Source: Mycobacterium lehmannii
Lineage (GTDB): Bacteria > Actinomycetota > Actinomycetes > Mycobacteriales > Mycobacteriaceae
DNA: 64,000 bases
Assembly: GCF_002245535.1 (NCBI RefSeq)
Contig: NZ_NKCN01000012.1
Coordinates: forward strand, 62,001-126,000
Reading direction: 5' to 3'
The first letter of the stretch is position 1. Each line of letters opens with the position of its first letter. The notes beneath the pieces are model-generated. The model searched no databases. It worked only from the letters and a program-made list of their open reading frames with translations, and was not told the DNA's origin. The position numbers and the translations under genes are program-made. Below are positions 8,150 to 17,689 of this stretch, piece after piece.

Positions 8150-10336
8150 GTGGCGCCGGTCATCGAGAACAAGCCGACCTTCTGCCGGATCTGCGAGCCG
8201 TTGTGCGGAATGATCGCGACGGTCGAGGACGGTCGCCTGGTGGCGCTGCGACCGGACAAGGAACATCCGCTGTCGGCCGGCTTCGCGTGCCAGAAGGGCA
8301 TCGCGTTCACCGAGGTCGTCAACGATCCGGACCGGGTGACGCGGCCGCTGCGTCGCGGGCCGTCCGGCTTCGAAGAGGTGACGTGGGATGAGGCGATGGC
8401 CGACATCGCCGACCGCCTGTCGCGAATCGTGCGTCGCCGCGGCTCCGGCGCGGTGGGCTGGTACATGGGCAATCCGGGGGCCTTCAGCTACGCGCACACT
8501 TTCGCGGCGTTGTTGTTCATGAAGGGTCTCGGCCGCCACGGGCACTACTTCACCGCGTCCTCACAAGACACCAACAGCAGGCTCATCGCGAGCCAGTTGC
8601 TCTACGGGGTTCCCACGTCGGTGCCGATTCCAGATCTGACGCGAACCGACCTGCTGGTGATGATGGGCGCGAATCCGGTTGTGTCACACGGCAGCTTCCT
8701 GACCGCGCCGCGGATCAAGGACCGCATGCACGACATCGTCAAGCGTGGTGGACGCGTGGTGATCGTCGACCCGCGGCGCAGCGAGACCGCCGTGGCGTTC
8801 GAGTGGCTCGGTATCGCGCCGGACACCGACTCGCTGCTGCTGCTCTCGTTGCTGCACGTGATGTTCGCCGACGGCCTGGTCGACGTGGCCGCGGTGAAAC
8901 GCAAGGCCGACGGCGTGGACTGGCTGCGCGACCTGTGCAGGCCCTTCACCCCGGAGTCGACGTCAGCGCGAACCGGGATCGACGCGGACAGCGTGCGGGG
9001 CTTGGCGCGTGACCTGGTGAGCACACCGCGCGCGGCTATCTACGGCAGGCTCGGCACCTGTGTCGGCAGCCATGGCACGCTGACCACGTACCTGATCGAC
9101 GCGGTGAACCTGGTGGCGGGCAATCTCGACGTGCCCGGCGGTTCGGTGTTCAGCTCTATGCACACCGTCGGCCAGAAGTGGCAGAACGTGGCGATGGGTG
9201 CCGTGATGCGCCGGTCCTACCGGCGGAAGCGCTCGCGGGTCGGCGCGATCCCGAGCGCGATCGGTTCGGAGCCTGCGGCGCTGATGGCCAAGGAGATCAC
9301 AACACCGGGCGAGCGCCAGATCCGGGCGATGTTCGTTTCGGCAGGCAATCCTGTGCTGTCGGTGCCCAACGGTGAGGAACTCGAGGCGGCGTTCGGTGAG
9401 CTGGAGCTGTCGGTCGCGCTCGACTTCTACGTCACCGAGACGAGCGCGCAGTGCGACTATATCCTGCCGGTGACGACAATGTACGAGCGCGACGACTTCC
9501 CGTATACGTTCCAAGGGTTTCAGGCCACGCCGTTTCGCCAAGCGACCGAGGCCGTGCTGGCCCCGGTGGGCGACGCCCGCGGAGAGTGGGACATCGTCGA
9601 GGAGCTGGCTCGACGGCTGGCCCGTCGAGTGCCTGCGTTCGCGGTATTCTCCGGAATGCGAAAGCTCGTGCAGTTTCTAGGATCCGAGGCATCGCCGCGG
9701 GCCATGATCGACGCCCTGATCCGGATGTCGGAGGGCGGCGACAGGTTCGGTCTGCGCCGCGGCGGGCTGACGCTGCGACGGCTGACCGAGCAGCATCCGC
9801 ACGGCGTTGTGGTCGCACCGCACATCCGCACGGGCGTGTTGCGCGAGGCGGTCGGTTATCTGTCGCGCCGGGTTCGGCTGGCGCATCAGGGGATTGCCAC
9901 CGAGACCGACAAGTTGTCGCGGCGGGCGCTGCCCGACGGCTACCCGCTGCGGATGATCGGGTTGCGCGAGCCGCGCTCGGAGAACTCGTGGATGCACAAC
10001 TCGCCGTTGTTGATGCGGGGTGACCGTCGCCAGCATGCGCTGATGCATGTCGACGACGCGGCCGAGCAGCACATCGTCGACGGCGACGACGTGCGGATCG
10101 CCTCACCGTACGGCGCGATCACCGTGCCGGTGTTGACGACGAAGGACCTCCTGCCCGGGGTCGTCGCGGTGCCACACGGCTGGGGGCACAAGGGAACCGG
10201 GAGCTGGCGGCTGGCCAACCGGGCCGGCGGCGCGAACGTCAACCAGCTGACATCCAGCGACCCGGCCGACGTCGAGGCGCTGTCCGGGATGGCGTGGCTG
10301 ACGGGCGTGCCCATACGGGTCGAGCGGGTTCCGTAA
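8150..10336 (+). CDS. Molybdopterin oxidoreductase (bis-MGD, DMSO-reductase family)
   Basis: A 728-residue cytoplasmic enzyme of the formate dehydrogenase / DMSO reductase superfamily. CRICEPLCGM with a later FACQKG gives the four cysteines of an N-terminal 4Fe-4S cluster. MMGANPVVSHG and VIVDPRRSETA are the MGD-binding strands, and a C-terminal molydopterin-dinucleotide domain begins near residue 590 (IASPYGAITVPVL). There is no Tat signal. It starts at GTG with no ribosome-binding site and probably a leaderless transcript. It is expressed divergently from the thiolase-like gene through the shared palindrome, so an oxygen-independent hydroxylation or reduction of the catabolic substrate is a reasonable guess only. 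Confidence 0.88.
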   Translation: MAPVIENKPTFCRICEPLCGMIATVEDGRLVALRPDKEHPLSAGFACQKGIAFTEVVNDPDRVTRPLRRGPSGFEEVTWDEAMADIADRLSRIVRRRGSGAVGWYMGNPGAFSYAHTFAALLFMKGLGRHGHYFTASSQDTNSRLIASQLLYGVPTSVPIPDLTRTDLLVMMGANPVVSHGSFLTAPRIKDRMHDIVKRGGRVVIVDPRRSETAVAFEWLGIAPDTDSLLLLSLLHVMFADGLVDVAAVKRKADGVDWLRDLCRPFTPESTSARTGIDADSVRGLARDLVSTPRAAIYGRLGTCVGSHGTLTTYLIDAVNLVAGNLDVPGGSVFSSMHTVGQKWQNVAMGAVMRRSYRRKRSRVGAIPSAIGSEPAALMAKEITTPGERQIRAMFVSAGNPVLSVPNGEELEAAFGELELSVALDFYVTETSAQCDYILPVTTMYERDDFPYTFQGFQATPFRQATEAVLAPVGDARGEWDIVEELARRLARRVPAFAVFSGMRKLVQFLGSEASPRAMIDALIRMSEGGDRFGLRRGGLTLRRLTEQHPHGVVVAPHIRTGVLREAVGYLSRRVRLAHQGIATETDKLSRRALPDGYPLRMIGLREPRSENSWMHNSPLLMRGDRRQHALMHVDDAAEQHIVDGDDVRIASPYGAITVPVLTTKDLLPGVVAVPHGWGHKGTGSWRLANRAGGANVNQLTSSDPADVEALSGMAWLTGVPIRVERVP

Positions 10337-10340
10337 CTCC

Positions 10341-10467
10341 GCGAGCGTGCGTCTGCTGCCGACAGGCCACATCCTCGCCATTTCGCGCACGCTCACGGGG
10401 CGCCCGGCGTGCGCAAAGTGCTGTTGTGGCGCGGTGTTTCGTGTGCAGACACGCGCGCTCGCGCAAC
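10341..10467. repeat. Intergenic palindromic repeat, copy 3 (double unit)
   Basis: Occupies the gap between two convergent genes. The left unit opens GCGAGCGTGCGTCTGCTGCC and closes CGCGCACGCTCACGG; a second, inverted unit follows (GTGTGCAGACACGCGCGCTC). Two facing copies of the family make a long potential cruciform, in a place where a bidirectional terminator would be useful. Confidence 0.65.
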
Positions 10468-10476
10468 TAGGGGAGG

Positions 10477-11703
10477 TCAGGCGATCGCGCCCTTTTCCTT
10501 CAGCGCCTCGATGCGGTCCCAGTCCATGCCGATATCCATCAGCACCAGCTCGGTGTGCTCGCTGGCCTGCGGTGCGCGCGTCGTCTCCAGCGGCTCGTGG
10601 TTGAACTGCACCGGGCCGCGAACGACCTTGAAGGGCTCGCCCCCGTCGGCCGCCTCGACCTCGACGACCATGTCGTTGGCGAGCGCCTGCTCGTCGGTGG
10701 TCAGATCGAGGAAGCTCTGGAACGGCGCCCACTGGCCCTTCATGGTCTTCAGCCGTTGACGCCAGTACTCGAAAGGCTTGCTGCGGATCTTCTCGCGAAT
10801 CAATTCGACTGCCGCGGCAGCGTTCTCGATCAGCGGCATCACGTCGCCGAAACGCGGATCGTCGGCGAGTTCTGGCAGTTCTAGATGCTCGAACGCGTCG
10901 CGGATGTAACCGGTCGGGCTGACGATGCACAAGTTGATCGTGCCGCCGTCGGAGGTCAGATAGTTTGCCATGAACGGATTCACGCTCGGGCCCGCGGCAT
11001 CCGGCATCAGCGAGCGCATGGTCTCGCCGGTCTCCATGCCCTGTGTCACGCTGGCCCCGCCGGCCCACCATGCCGTGCTCAGCAGCGAGACGTCGAGTTC
11101 GACCGCCTCACCGGTACGCATCCGGTGAAAAAGTGCGGCCGAGATACCACCCGCGATGTTCATCCCGCCGATCGAGTCGCCGAACGCCGGGATGCCCTGT
11201 GACAGCGCCCCGCCGATTTCCTCGGGGGTCAAGGCGTGCCCGACCCCGCTGCGGGTCCAGAAGGCGGTGCCGTCGAATCCGCCGGTGTCGCGCTCGGGCC
11301 CCTTGTCGCCGTATGCGCTGCCGCGCGCGTAGATGATGTCGGGGTTCGCGGCGCGAATGTGCTCGACGTCGAACTTGTTCTTCTGTCGTTGCGCGGGAAG
11401 GTAATTGGTGAGGAAGACATCCGAGGTCTTGGCGATCTCGTAGAGCACCTCCTGACCCTCGGGTGTCGACACGTCGATGCCGACACTGCGCTTACCGCGG
11501 TTGGGGTGTTCGATCAGTGGATGGCGGTTGGGGTCGAGTTGGAATCCGCCCATGTTGATGAACCCCCGTTGGGTGTCGCCGCGCACTGGGTGTTCGACCT
11601 TGATGACGTCGGCGCCCCAGTCGGCGAGGATCGCTCCCGCTGCCGGAACGAAGGTGAACTGTGCGACCTCGAGGACGCGCACGCCCTCCATGACCTTGAC
11701 CAA
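10477..11703 (-). CDS. Family III CoA-transferase (CaiB/BaiF type)
   Basis: A 408-residue class III CoA-transferase, which moves CoA between carboxylic acids through an aspartyl anhydride. EGVRVLEVAQFTFVPAAG is the typical N-terminus, ADVIKVEHP the first Rossmann strand, and GGFDGTAFWTRSG contains the expected catalytic Asp. The frame is open upstream, but those codons cover the operator at 11747. TTG at 11703 is preferred because GAGGAG lies six bases before it; ATG at 11691 is the alternative. Likely role: activation of an acid intermediate of the catabolic pathway. Divergent from the aldehyde dehydrogenase. Confidence 0.9.
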   Translation of the reverse strand: MVKVMEGVRVLEVAQFTFVPAAGAILADWGADVIKVEHPVRGDTQRGFINMGGFQLDPNRHPLIEHPNRGKRSVGIDVSTPEGQEVLYEIAKTSDVFLTNYLPAQRQKNKFDVEHIRAANPDIIYARGSAYGDKGPERDTGGFDGTAFWTRSGVGHALTPEEIGGALSQGIPAFGDSIGGMNIAGGISAALFHRMRTGEAVELDVSLLSTAWWAGGASVTQGMETGETMRSLMPDAAGPSVNPFMANYLTSDGGTINLCIVSPTGYIRDAFEHLELPELADDPRFGDVMPLIENAAAAVELIREKIRSKPFEYWRQRLKTMKGQWAPFQSFLDLTTDEQALANDMVVEVEAADGGEPFKVVRGPVQFNHEPLETTRAPQASEHTELVLMDIGMDWDRIEALKEKGAIA

Positions 11704-11746
11704 AATCGGCTCCTCATACCCGGCGCTCCGGCTGTTGTATAAACTT

Positions 11747-11763
11747 ACTGTAAGCATTACAGT
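11747..11763. promoter_or_regulatory. Operator-like palindrome ACTGTAA-gca-TTACAGT (perfect)
   Basis: Perfect 7-3-7 palindrome between the divergent CoA-transferase and aldehyde dehydrogenase genes, identical in both half-sites to those at 8121, 15244 and 26753. Most probably a binding site of the TetR-type regulator encoded at 13346-13987. Confidence 0.75.
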
Positions 11764-11799
11764 TAGTCGTCCCGCTATGAGAGTCTACGAGGTAGCCGC

Positions 11800-13362
11800 T
11801 TGAGCTCCGCCAGGAATCCAGAGGAACCGACCGAGACCAGCATCGACGTCGGCCAGCGAGCCGCGGGACGCGCCGAATCGCGGATGCTCATCGACGGGGA
11901 GCTCGTGTCGTCGGCCTCCGGCGCGCAATTCGACAACCTGAGCCCGGCCACCGGCCGACTGTTGGGCAGCACGGCCGCCGCTGAGGCCGAGGATATGGAT
12001 CGCGCGATCGCCGCCGCCCGTCGCGCTTTCGACGAGACCGACTGGGCCACCAATCGACACCTGCGCGCGCGCTGCCTGGATCAGCTGCAGTTCGCGATCG
12101 AGGCCGAGCAGGAGGAGCTGCGTGAAGAGCTGATCGCCGAGGTCGGCGCTCCGGTGATGACAACCCGGTCCGCACAACTGGATTGGCCGTTGGCAGACGG
12201 CCTGCGGTACCCCGCCCGGCTGATGCTCGATTTCGGATGGGAGCGAACGCTCGACGGAGGCGGGCTGTTCGGCGAGCGCAACGTGCGCACGGTGATCAAG
12301 GAGCCGGTCGGCGTCGTCGCCGCGATCACCCCGTCCAACTTCCCGATCGAGGTGATCCTCAACAAGCTCGGGCCCGCGCTCGCGACCGGAAACACTCTGG
12401 TGCTCAAGCCGGATCCGAACACGCCGTGGAACGCCACTCGGCTCGGCCGGCTCATCGCCGAGCACACCGACATCCCTCCCGGCGTCGTCAACGTGGTGCC
12501 CACACCGTCCAACGACGTCGCCGGGCTGCTCGGCACCGACCCCCGCGTCGACATGGTCTCGTTCACCGGCTCGACAGACGTCGGCAAGCGGTTGATGCGG
12601 CAGGGCGCCGACACGATGAAGCGGATGTTTCTGGAACTGGGCGGCAAGTCAGTGTCGATCGTGCTCGACGACGCCCCGCCCGCGGCGATCGTCGGGTCGG
12701 CGGTGGGAGTGTGCGTGCACGCGGGTCAGGCCTGTGCGGCCACGACGCGCATGCTGGTGCACCGGTCGCGCTACGACGAGGCCGTCGCCACGGTCACCGC
12801 CGCCTATCAGGGTGTGCCGGTCGGCGATCCGGTCCAGCCCGACACGTTGGTGGGGCCGGTGATCAGCGCCGCGCAGAAGAAGCGGGTCCTCGACGCGATC
12901 GAGCAGGCCCGCGCGGACGGTGCCGAGATCGCCGCGGGCGGCGGGCCCGTCGCAAACCTTCCCGACCATCTGGCGGACGGGCATTACGTGGCGCCGACGG
13001 TGATCGTCGGCGTCGGCAACGATGCGGCGATCGCGCAGCAGGAAGTATTCGGCCCGGTGCTGGTGGTGATGTCGTTCGATGACGACGACGAGGCGGTGCG
13101 GATCGCCAACGACAGCGCATACGGATTGGCGGGTGCGGTTTCGTCGCGCTCACTGGAGCGCGGGATGGGGATCGCCCGTCGCATCCGCACCGGTTCGTTC
13201 GGCGTGAACGGGGGCATGTTCTACGGGGCCGATGCGCCGTTCGGCGGATTCAAAAGCAGCGGTGTCGGAAGACAGTGCGGCGTCGAAGGTTTCGAACAGT
13301 ACCTCGAGTCGAAAACGGTGGCCTACCGCGCACCGAAGAACAGCGCTACGCCGCCGCGATGA
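11800..13362 (+). CDS. NAD(P)-dependent aldehyde dehydrogenase
   Basis: A 520-residue aldehyde dehydrogenase oxidising an aldehyde to the acid. FSIE-type Rossmann strands, MFLELGGKSVSIV (general-base Glu) and GQACAATTRMLV (catalytic Cys) are present, and QQEVFGPVLVVM is the cofactor-binding segment. The start is uncertain: TTG at 11800 (GAGG nine bases upstream) gives a 28-residue extension, while the family usually begins near the Met of MLIDGELVSSA at 11884. Its end overlaps the convergent tetR by 17 bases. It shares the divergent promoter at 11747 with the CoA-transferase, suggesting aldehyde-to-acid-to-CoA flow. Confidence 0.92.
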   Translation: MSSARNPEEPTETSIDVGQRAAGRAESRMLIDGELVSSASGAQFDNLSPATGRLLGSTAAAEAEDMDRAIAAARRAFDETDWATNRHLRARCLDQLQFAIEAEQEELREELIAEVGAPVMTTRSAQLDWPLADGLRYPARLMLDFGWERTLDGGGLFGERNVRTVIKEPVGVVAAITPSNFPIEVILNKLGPALATGNTLVLKPDPNTPWNATRLGRLIAEHTDIPPGVVNVVPTPSNDVAGLLGTDPRVDMVSFTGSTDVGKRLMRQGADTMKRMFLELGGKSVSIVLDDAPPAAIVGSAVGVCVHAGQACAATTRMLVHRSRYDEAVATVTAAYQGVPVGDPVQPDTLVGPVISAAQKKRVLDAIEQARADGAEIAAGGGPVANLPDHLADGHYVAPTVIVGVGNDAAIAQQEVFGPVLVVMSFDDDDEAVRIANDSAYGLAGAVSSRSLERGMGIARRIRTGSFGVNGGMFYGADAPFGGFKSSGVGRQCGVEGFEQYLESKTVAYRAPKNSATPPR

Positions 13363-13987
13363 TCGCTTCGGCGTGGTCGAGGATGCTGTCGAGGATGTAG
13401 CCGAAGTCGATGTCGTCGGCGAACCCGATGTAGCGGCCGCCGTCGTCGCGCTGAGAGGGGAAGCCCTCGGTACGCTCCTGGAGTCGCTCGAGAACCACCG
13501 AACCCCGGATGTGCACCGAAATCGCGCCATACGTCTCGGCGGCCTGGTCGACCGTGAGCCCCGCTTCGACCAGCGCCCCGATCGGCTGCCCCAGTTTCTG
13601 CAGCGCACCGTGCATCGCACGGTGTCCGAACTGCCCGCGGATCAGCACCAGATCGCAGAGGATGGGGTCCGCACGGAACCGCTTACGCATGGTCAAGGCG
13701 TGGTCGCGCAACGACTCTCGCCAATTCGACGCCGAGATGGTCGGTACCGTGAACTCGAACCGCTCCAGCGCCCGGTCGGTCATCGCGTCGAGAAGATCGT
13801 CCTTGCGGCGGAAGTACCAGTAGATGCTGGTGACGCCGACGCCGAGGTGTTTGGCGAGTTGCGGCATGCTCAGGTTCTCGATCGACACCTCCTGCGCGAC
13901 CTGCAGTGCGCCCTCGAGGATCTCTTCGGCATTGATGGAGCCGCGGTCACGGCGCCGGCGGGTACGGCCGCCCGCGGCTTTGGCCAT
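13346..13987 (-). CDS. TetR-family transcriptional regulator, candidate regulator of the ACTGTAA regulon
   Basis: A 213-residue TetR protein with a basic N-terminal arm (RTRRRRDRG), a helix-turn-helix around residues 28-66 (NLSMPQLAKHLGVGVTSIYW, then YFRRKDDLL), and a divergent C-terminal ligand-binding domain. It begins three bases after the P450 stop, so it is the second gene of an operon whose promoter carries the palindrome at 15244. This is the classic arrangement for autoregulation. Because the same palindrome occurs at five other promoters in the window, this protein is the most economical candidate repressor for all of them. The inducer is presumably a substrate or CoA thioester of the pathway; this is inference. 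Confidence 0.88.
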   Translation of the reverse strand: MAKAAGGRTRRRRDRGSINAEEILEGALQVAQEVSIENLSMPQLAKHLGVGVTSIYWYFRRKDDLLDAMTDRALERFEFTVPTISASNWRESLRDHALTMRKRFRADPILCDLVLIRGQFGHRAMHGALQKLGQPIGALVEAGLTVDQAAETYGAISVHIRGSVVLERLQERTEGFPSQRDDGGRYIGFADDIDFGYILDSILDHAEAIIAAA

Positions 13988-13990
13988 GGA

Positions 13991-15199
13991 TCAACCGGCC
14001 GGATCGAACGTCACGGGCAACGCCGTGGGTGAGCGGAAGGGTTGGCCGGCGATGTGGGGGTTGTCGTCGGTGACGAGTTCGATGTTGGTCAGCCGGTCCA
14101 GTAGGGATTCCATCGCGACCCGGGTCTCCATGCGCGCTAGATGCAGTCCCATACAGGTGTGCTCGCCCGCCGCGAAGGAGATGTGCGGTGTGCGCTTGCG
14201 GAAGATGTCGAACTCCTCGGAGCGTTCCCACCGGTTTTCGTCGCGGTTGGCCGATCCGATGCATACGTCGATCACCGAACCCTCGGGGATGGTGACACCT
14301 CCGAGCTCGGTTTCCTCGGTCGCGTAGCGCTGCACGGTGGTCAACGGCGTCTCAAACCGTAGGCCTTCTTCGATGGCCGGCGAGATGAGCTCCCGGTCGG
14401 CCTGTACCGCTGCGAACTGCTCAGGGTGGGTGAGCAACAGGTACAGCAGGTTTCCCGACGACCGGTACGTTGTCTCCAGCCCCGCGGGCAGCAGCAGCCG
14501 CAGGAACGAGTAGATGGACTCGTCGCTGAGTTTCTCGCCGTCGATCTCGGCGGTGACCAGATCGCCGATGATGTCCTCGGTCGGCTTGGACCTGCGCTTG
14601 TCGATCTGCGCCAGGAAGTAATCCTTCAGCGCGGCGGACGCCTCGAATGCGCGCTTGTACCGGACGTGGTAGCTGATCAATTCGACGGCCCGCTTACGGA
14701 ACCACGGCAGGTCCTCCTCGGGCAGGCCAAGCAGCTTGGAGATGACGCGGGTCGGGAACTCGAATGTGAATTCCCGAACCAGGTCTGCGCTCCTGTTGTC
14801 GATGAACTCATCGATCAGCGCGGTGACCACCGGGCGCACGACCTCGGGTTCCCAGCGCGCCAACGACTTCGACTTAAACGCCGAGGACACCAGGTTGCGG
14901 TGGTCCCAGTGTTTCTTACCCTCCATCGCCAGGATGGTCGGCCCGATGAACAGGCCGATGGTGTTGTCGTAGATGTGTGAGTTGAACACCTTGCCGTCGC
15001 GGAAGACCCGGTTGACTGCATCGAAAGACACGGCCGCATAGAGGTTTTCCGGCATCGCCTCCGGCGCCTGGGACCAGTCCATGACGCTGCCGCGAAAGAC
15101 ACCGCTGGTTTCCCGCCGCTTCTGCGCGAACATCGGGTAGGGGTCTCGCAGCAGGTCGAAGGTTTCGTCGACCGTGGCGTCCTGTACGGGGCTATCCAC
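13991..15199 (-). CDS. Cytochrome P450
   Basis: A 402-residue soluble bacterial P450. The I-helix oxygen motif reads AGLETTYRSSG, the K-helix ExxR is EGLR, and FAAGEHTCMGLHLARME is the haem-Cys loop. It begins at GTG with GGGAG seven bases upstream. It heads an operon with the downstream tetR, under the perfect palindrome 45 bases upstream. No ferredoxin gene is adjacent, so electrons must come from elsewhere. A specific CYP number cannot be given without comparison. Confidence 0.92.
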   Translation of the reverse strand: MDSPVQDATVDETFDLLRDPYPMFAQKRRETSGVFRGSVMDWSQAPEAMPENLYAAVSFDAVNRVFRDGKVFNSHIYDNTIGLFIGPTILAMEGKKHWDHRNLVSSAFKSKSLARWEPEVVRPVVTALIDEFIDNRSADLVREFTFEFPTRVISKLLGLPEEDLPWFRKRAVELISYHVRYKRAFEASAALKDYFLAQIDKRRSKPTEDIIGDLVTAEIDGEKLSDESIYSFLRLLLPAGLETTYRSSGNLLYLLLTHPEQFAAVQADRELISPAIEEGLRFETPLTTVQRYATEETELGGVTIPEGSVIDVCIGSANRDENRWERSEEFDIFRKRTPHISFAAGEHTCMGLHLARMETRVAMESLLDRLTNIELVTDDNPHIAGQPFRSPTALPVTFDPAG

Positions 15200-15243
15200 G
15201 ATTGATCTCCCTCGTCTGGTCCGGACAGGTAACGAGCATGGGT

Positions 15244-15260
15244 ACTGTAAAGCTTACAGT
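15244..15260. promoter_or_regulatory. Operator-like palindrome ACTGTAA-agc-TTACAGT (perfect)
   Basis: Perfect palindrome (with flanking T/A, 19 bases) between the SDR stop and the P450 start, that is, in the promoter of the P450-tetR operon. It is the only member of the set not between divergent genes, as expected for the autoregulatory site of the regulator. Confidence 0.78.
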
Positions 15261-15266
15261 ATAGGG

Positions 15267-16073
15267 CTACGTGACGATAGGTGCTGGCTGGGGAAGTTGC
15301 ACCGGTGCGCCCGCGAGCATCGAGTTGACGAAGCCGGCATCGACCTGGAGGTCTTGGCCGGTGATCCACCGCGCCTCCGGGGACCCGAGGAACGAGATCA
15401 CCGGGACGATGTCGTCGACCGAGGCGTGCCGCCCGACGGTGGCCTTGCACATGTCCAAGACCTCCTTGCCCATGGTCTGCTCGAAGTCGGTGAGGATCGG
15501 CGTCTCGACCGGTCCGGGGCTGACCGTGTTGATCCGCACGCCGTAGGTGGTCCACGCCGGACCCGCGAGCCGTTTGGCGTACAGGATCACCGCCTGCTTG
15601 GAGGTGCTGTACACGGGATAGTCCGGATCCTGCTCGGCCTGCCAGCGCTCGACGGCGTCGGCGTCGGTGAGTTCGAGGAGTCCGGTCAGGGTGTCGATGC
15701 GCTGGTCCCATCCGAGCGCGGCGGTGGAGGCGACCGCGACGATCGATCCGCCTCGGCGCATTCGGGGGAGCATGCCCTCGACGACCAGTCGCATGCCGAG
15801 GTAATTGACCTTGAGCACATCGGCGGGCGGCGCCGTACCGGGGACGCCGGCGACGTGCGCCACCATGTCCCAGTCCGACCCGATCGAGTCGAGCAGGCCG
15901 CGAATGGCGGCCGGATCGCGCAGATCGCAACGCGCGGATTCGGAGGCCGGCGTTCGGTGGTCGCGGACATCGACTGCGAGGACGTGATCGCCGCGGTCGT
16001 GGAAATGCGTCGCGACCGCCGCCCCGATACCCGACCCCGCACCGATCACGACGACTTTGCGCTTTTCGGTCAT
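15267..16073 (-). CDS. Short-chain dehydrogenase/reductase (classical SDR)
   Basis: A 268-residue classical SDR oxidoreductase. VVVIGAGSGIGAAV is the nucleotide-binding TGxxxGIG variant, HVAGVPG stands at the NAG position, and VASTAALG and YSTSKQA hold the catalytic Ser, Tyr and Lys. PGPVETP is the usual PG motif after the active site. ATG at 16073 is chosen because GAAGGGA lies nine bases upstream; the in-frame ATG six bases earlier would have that site touching it. An insertion around residues 120-150 (DQRIDTLTGLLELTDADAVE) is typical of the bile-acid/steroid hydroxyl dehydrogenase group. Divergent from the second aldehyde dehydrogenase. Confidence 0.9.
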   Translation of the reverse strand: MTEKRKVVVIGAGSGIGAAVATHFHDRGDHVLAVDVRDHRTPASESARCDLRDPAAIRGLLDSIGSDWDMVAHVAGVPGTAPPADVLKVNYLGMRLVVEGMLPRMRRGGSIVAVASTAALGWDQRIDTLTGLLELTDADAVERWQAEQDPDYPVYSTSKQAVILYAKRLAGPAWTTYGVRINTVSPGPVETPILTDFEQTMGKEVLDMCKATVGRHASVDDIVPVISFLGSPEARWITGQDLQVDAGFVNSMLAGAPVQLPQPAPIVT

Positions 16074-16126
16074 CTCGTGCATTCCCTTCGCGGCAGACCG
16101 GCGTCGGCGTACCATTCGAACGGCCG

Positions 16127-16143
16127 ACTGTAAGCACGACAGT
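16127..16143. promoter_or_regulatory. Operator-like palindrome ACTGTAA-gca-CGACAGT (imperfect)
   Basis: Left half-site perfect, right half-site with two changes (CGACAGT for TTACAGT), same 3-base spacer. It lies between the divergent SDR and aldehyde dehydrogenase genes, the same position as the perfect sites at 8121, 11747 and 26753. Confidence 0.6.
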
Positions 16144-16190
16144 AAACAATTCGGGTCCCGCAGACAATCTCTTCTGGCGATGGTGGTGTG

Positions 16191-17684
16191 ATGAGCGAGA
16201 GCACAATTCAGGTGGGCACCGCCGAGGGCACCGCGCGGTACGCGATGTCAGCCGCGCTCGAGCGCCAACGGAGCGCGTTCCTGTCCGACGGTCCGCCCAG
16301 CGCTGCCGAGCGGCGCCATCGCATCGACCGACTGCTGTCGCTTGTGCTGGACAACGCCGACGAGTTCGTCGACGCCATGAACACCGATTACGGAACCCGG
16401 CCGAAGGCCGGCTCGCTGTTCACCGAGATCCTCGGCATGATCTCGGTCATCGAGCACACCAGAGCCCATGTGGCGCAGTGGATGCGAGCCACACGGTTGA
16501 TGCGAGCCGGCCCGTTGTTCGGTCTTCGGGCCGAGGTCGAGCCGTCACCGCTGGGCGTGGTCGGCATCATCGGGCCGTGGAACTTCCCGCTGAACCTGGT
16601 GGTGCTGCCCGCTGCAGCGGCTTTCGCGGCGGGTAACCGAGTGATGATCAAGATGTCGGAGATCACGCCGCACACCGCGGCCCTGATGAAGTCGACGGCG
16701 CCGAAGTACTTCGATCCCACCGAACTCGATGTGGTGACCGGCGGACCTGATGTCGCAGCCGAGTTCTCGTCACTGCCGTTCGACCACCTGTTCTTCACCG
16801 GCTCGCCCTCCGTGGGCGCGCTGGTGCAGCGGGCGGCCGCCGAAAACCTGGTACCCGTGACGCTCGAACTCGGGGGCAAGAACCCGGTCGTCGTCGCGCG
16901 GGACGCGGACCTGCGCCGGTCCGCAGCCCGCATCGCGCGTTCACGGATGATCAACGGAGGTCAGGTCTGCGTCTGCCCCGACTATGTCTTCGTGCCCGAC
17001 GATCGAATCGATGCGTTCGTCGAGATCGTGAAACAGACGTGGCGGCAGATGTTTCCGGCGATCGTCGACAACGACGACTACTGCTCGGCGGTGAACGAGG
17101 CGAACTTCCACAGGGTGGTCGGCCTCGTCGACGACGCGCGGGCAAAAGGGGCGCGGGTGGAGGTGGTCGCACCGGACGGCGAGGTTCTGCCCGACCGCGC
17201 GGCCCGCAAGATCGCCCCCACCCTCGTGCGCGACATCGACGACCGGATGGCGATCGCCGCCGAAGAGGTCTTCGGCCCGGTGCTCGGGGTGCGGGCCTAC
17301 CAGCGCCTCGACGAGGCGATCGACTACATCAATCGGCGCCCGTCACCACTGGTCGCGTACTGGTACGGACCTGACAACGGCGAGTTTCGGCGCTTCGTGC
17401 GCGACACCCGCAGCGGCGGCGTGGCACGCAACGACTTCGCCGCGCAGATGATTCCGTCGGCGGCACCGTTCGGCGGAGTGGGCCGCAGCGGGATGGGCGC
17501 CTACCACGGCAAGGCGGGGTTCGACGCGTTCAGCCACCACCGCACCGTCGTCGGGACCGACCTGCCGTTCACCATCACCGGACGCGCGGCGCCGCCGTTC
17601 ACCGCGTCGATGCGGGCGACGACCGCGCTCGGGCTGCGTCTGGCGCGCAACCGGACCAGGCGTCGACTCCGGCGCTCACCGTGA
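16191..17684 (+). CDS. Aldehyde dehydrogenase, coniferyl-aldehyde-dehydrogenase type
   Basis: A 497-residue aldehyde dehydrogenase of the class 3 / coniferyl aldehyde branch. LGVVGIIGPWNFPLNLVVLP is the conserved N-terminal strand, VTLELGGKNPVVV has the general-base Glu, GGQVCVCPDYVF the catalytic Cys (with the extra Cys and CPDY of this branch), and AAEEVFGPVLGV the cofactor segment. A basic tail (RNRTRRRLRRSP) may touch membranes, as in some fatty aldehyde dehydrogenases. ATG at 16191 directly follows an in-frame GTG; either may be used. Driven by the divergent promoter with the imperfect palindrome. Confidence 0.92.
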   Translation: MSESTIQVGTAEGTARYAMSAALERQRSAFLSDGPPSAAERRHRIDRLLSLVLDNADEFVDAMNTDYGTRPKAGSLFTEILGMISVIEHTRAHVAQWMRATRLMRAGPLFGLRAEVEPSPLGVVGIIGPWNFPLNLVVLPAAAAFAAGNRVMIKMSEITPHTAALMKSTAPKYFDPTELDVVTGGPDVAAEFSSLPFDHLFFTGSPSVGALVQRAAAENLVPVTLELGGKNPVVVARDADLRRSAARIARSRMINGGQVCVCPDYVFVPDDRIDAFVEIVKQTWRQMFPAIVDNDDYCSAVNEANFHRVVGLVDDARAKGARVEVVAPDGEVLPDRAARKIAPTLVRDIDDRMAIAAEEVFGPVLGVRAYQRLDEAIDYINRRPSPLVAYWYGPDNGEFRRFVRDTRSGGVARNDFAAQMIPSAAPFGGVGRSGMGAYHGKAGFDAFSHHRTVVGTDLPFTITGRAAPPFTASMRATTALGLRLARNRTRRRLRRSP

Positions 17685-17689
17685 AGCGG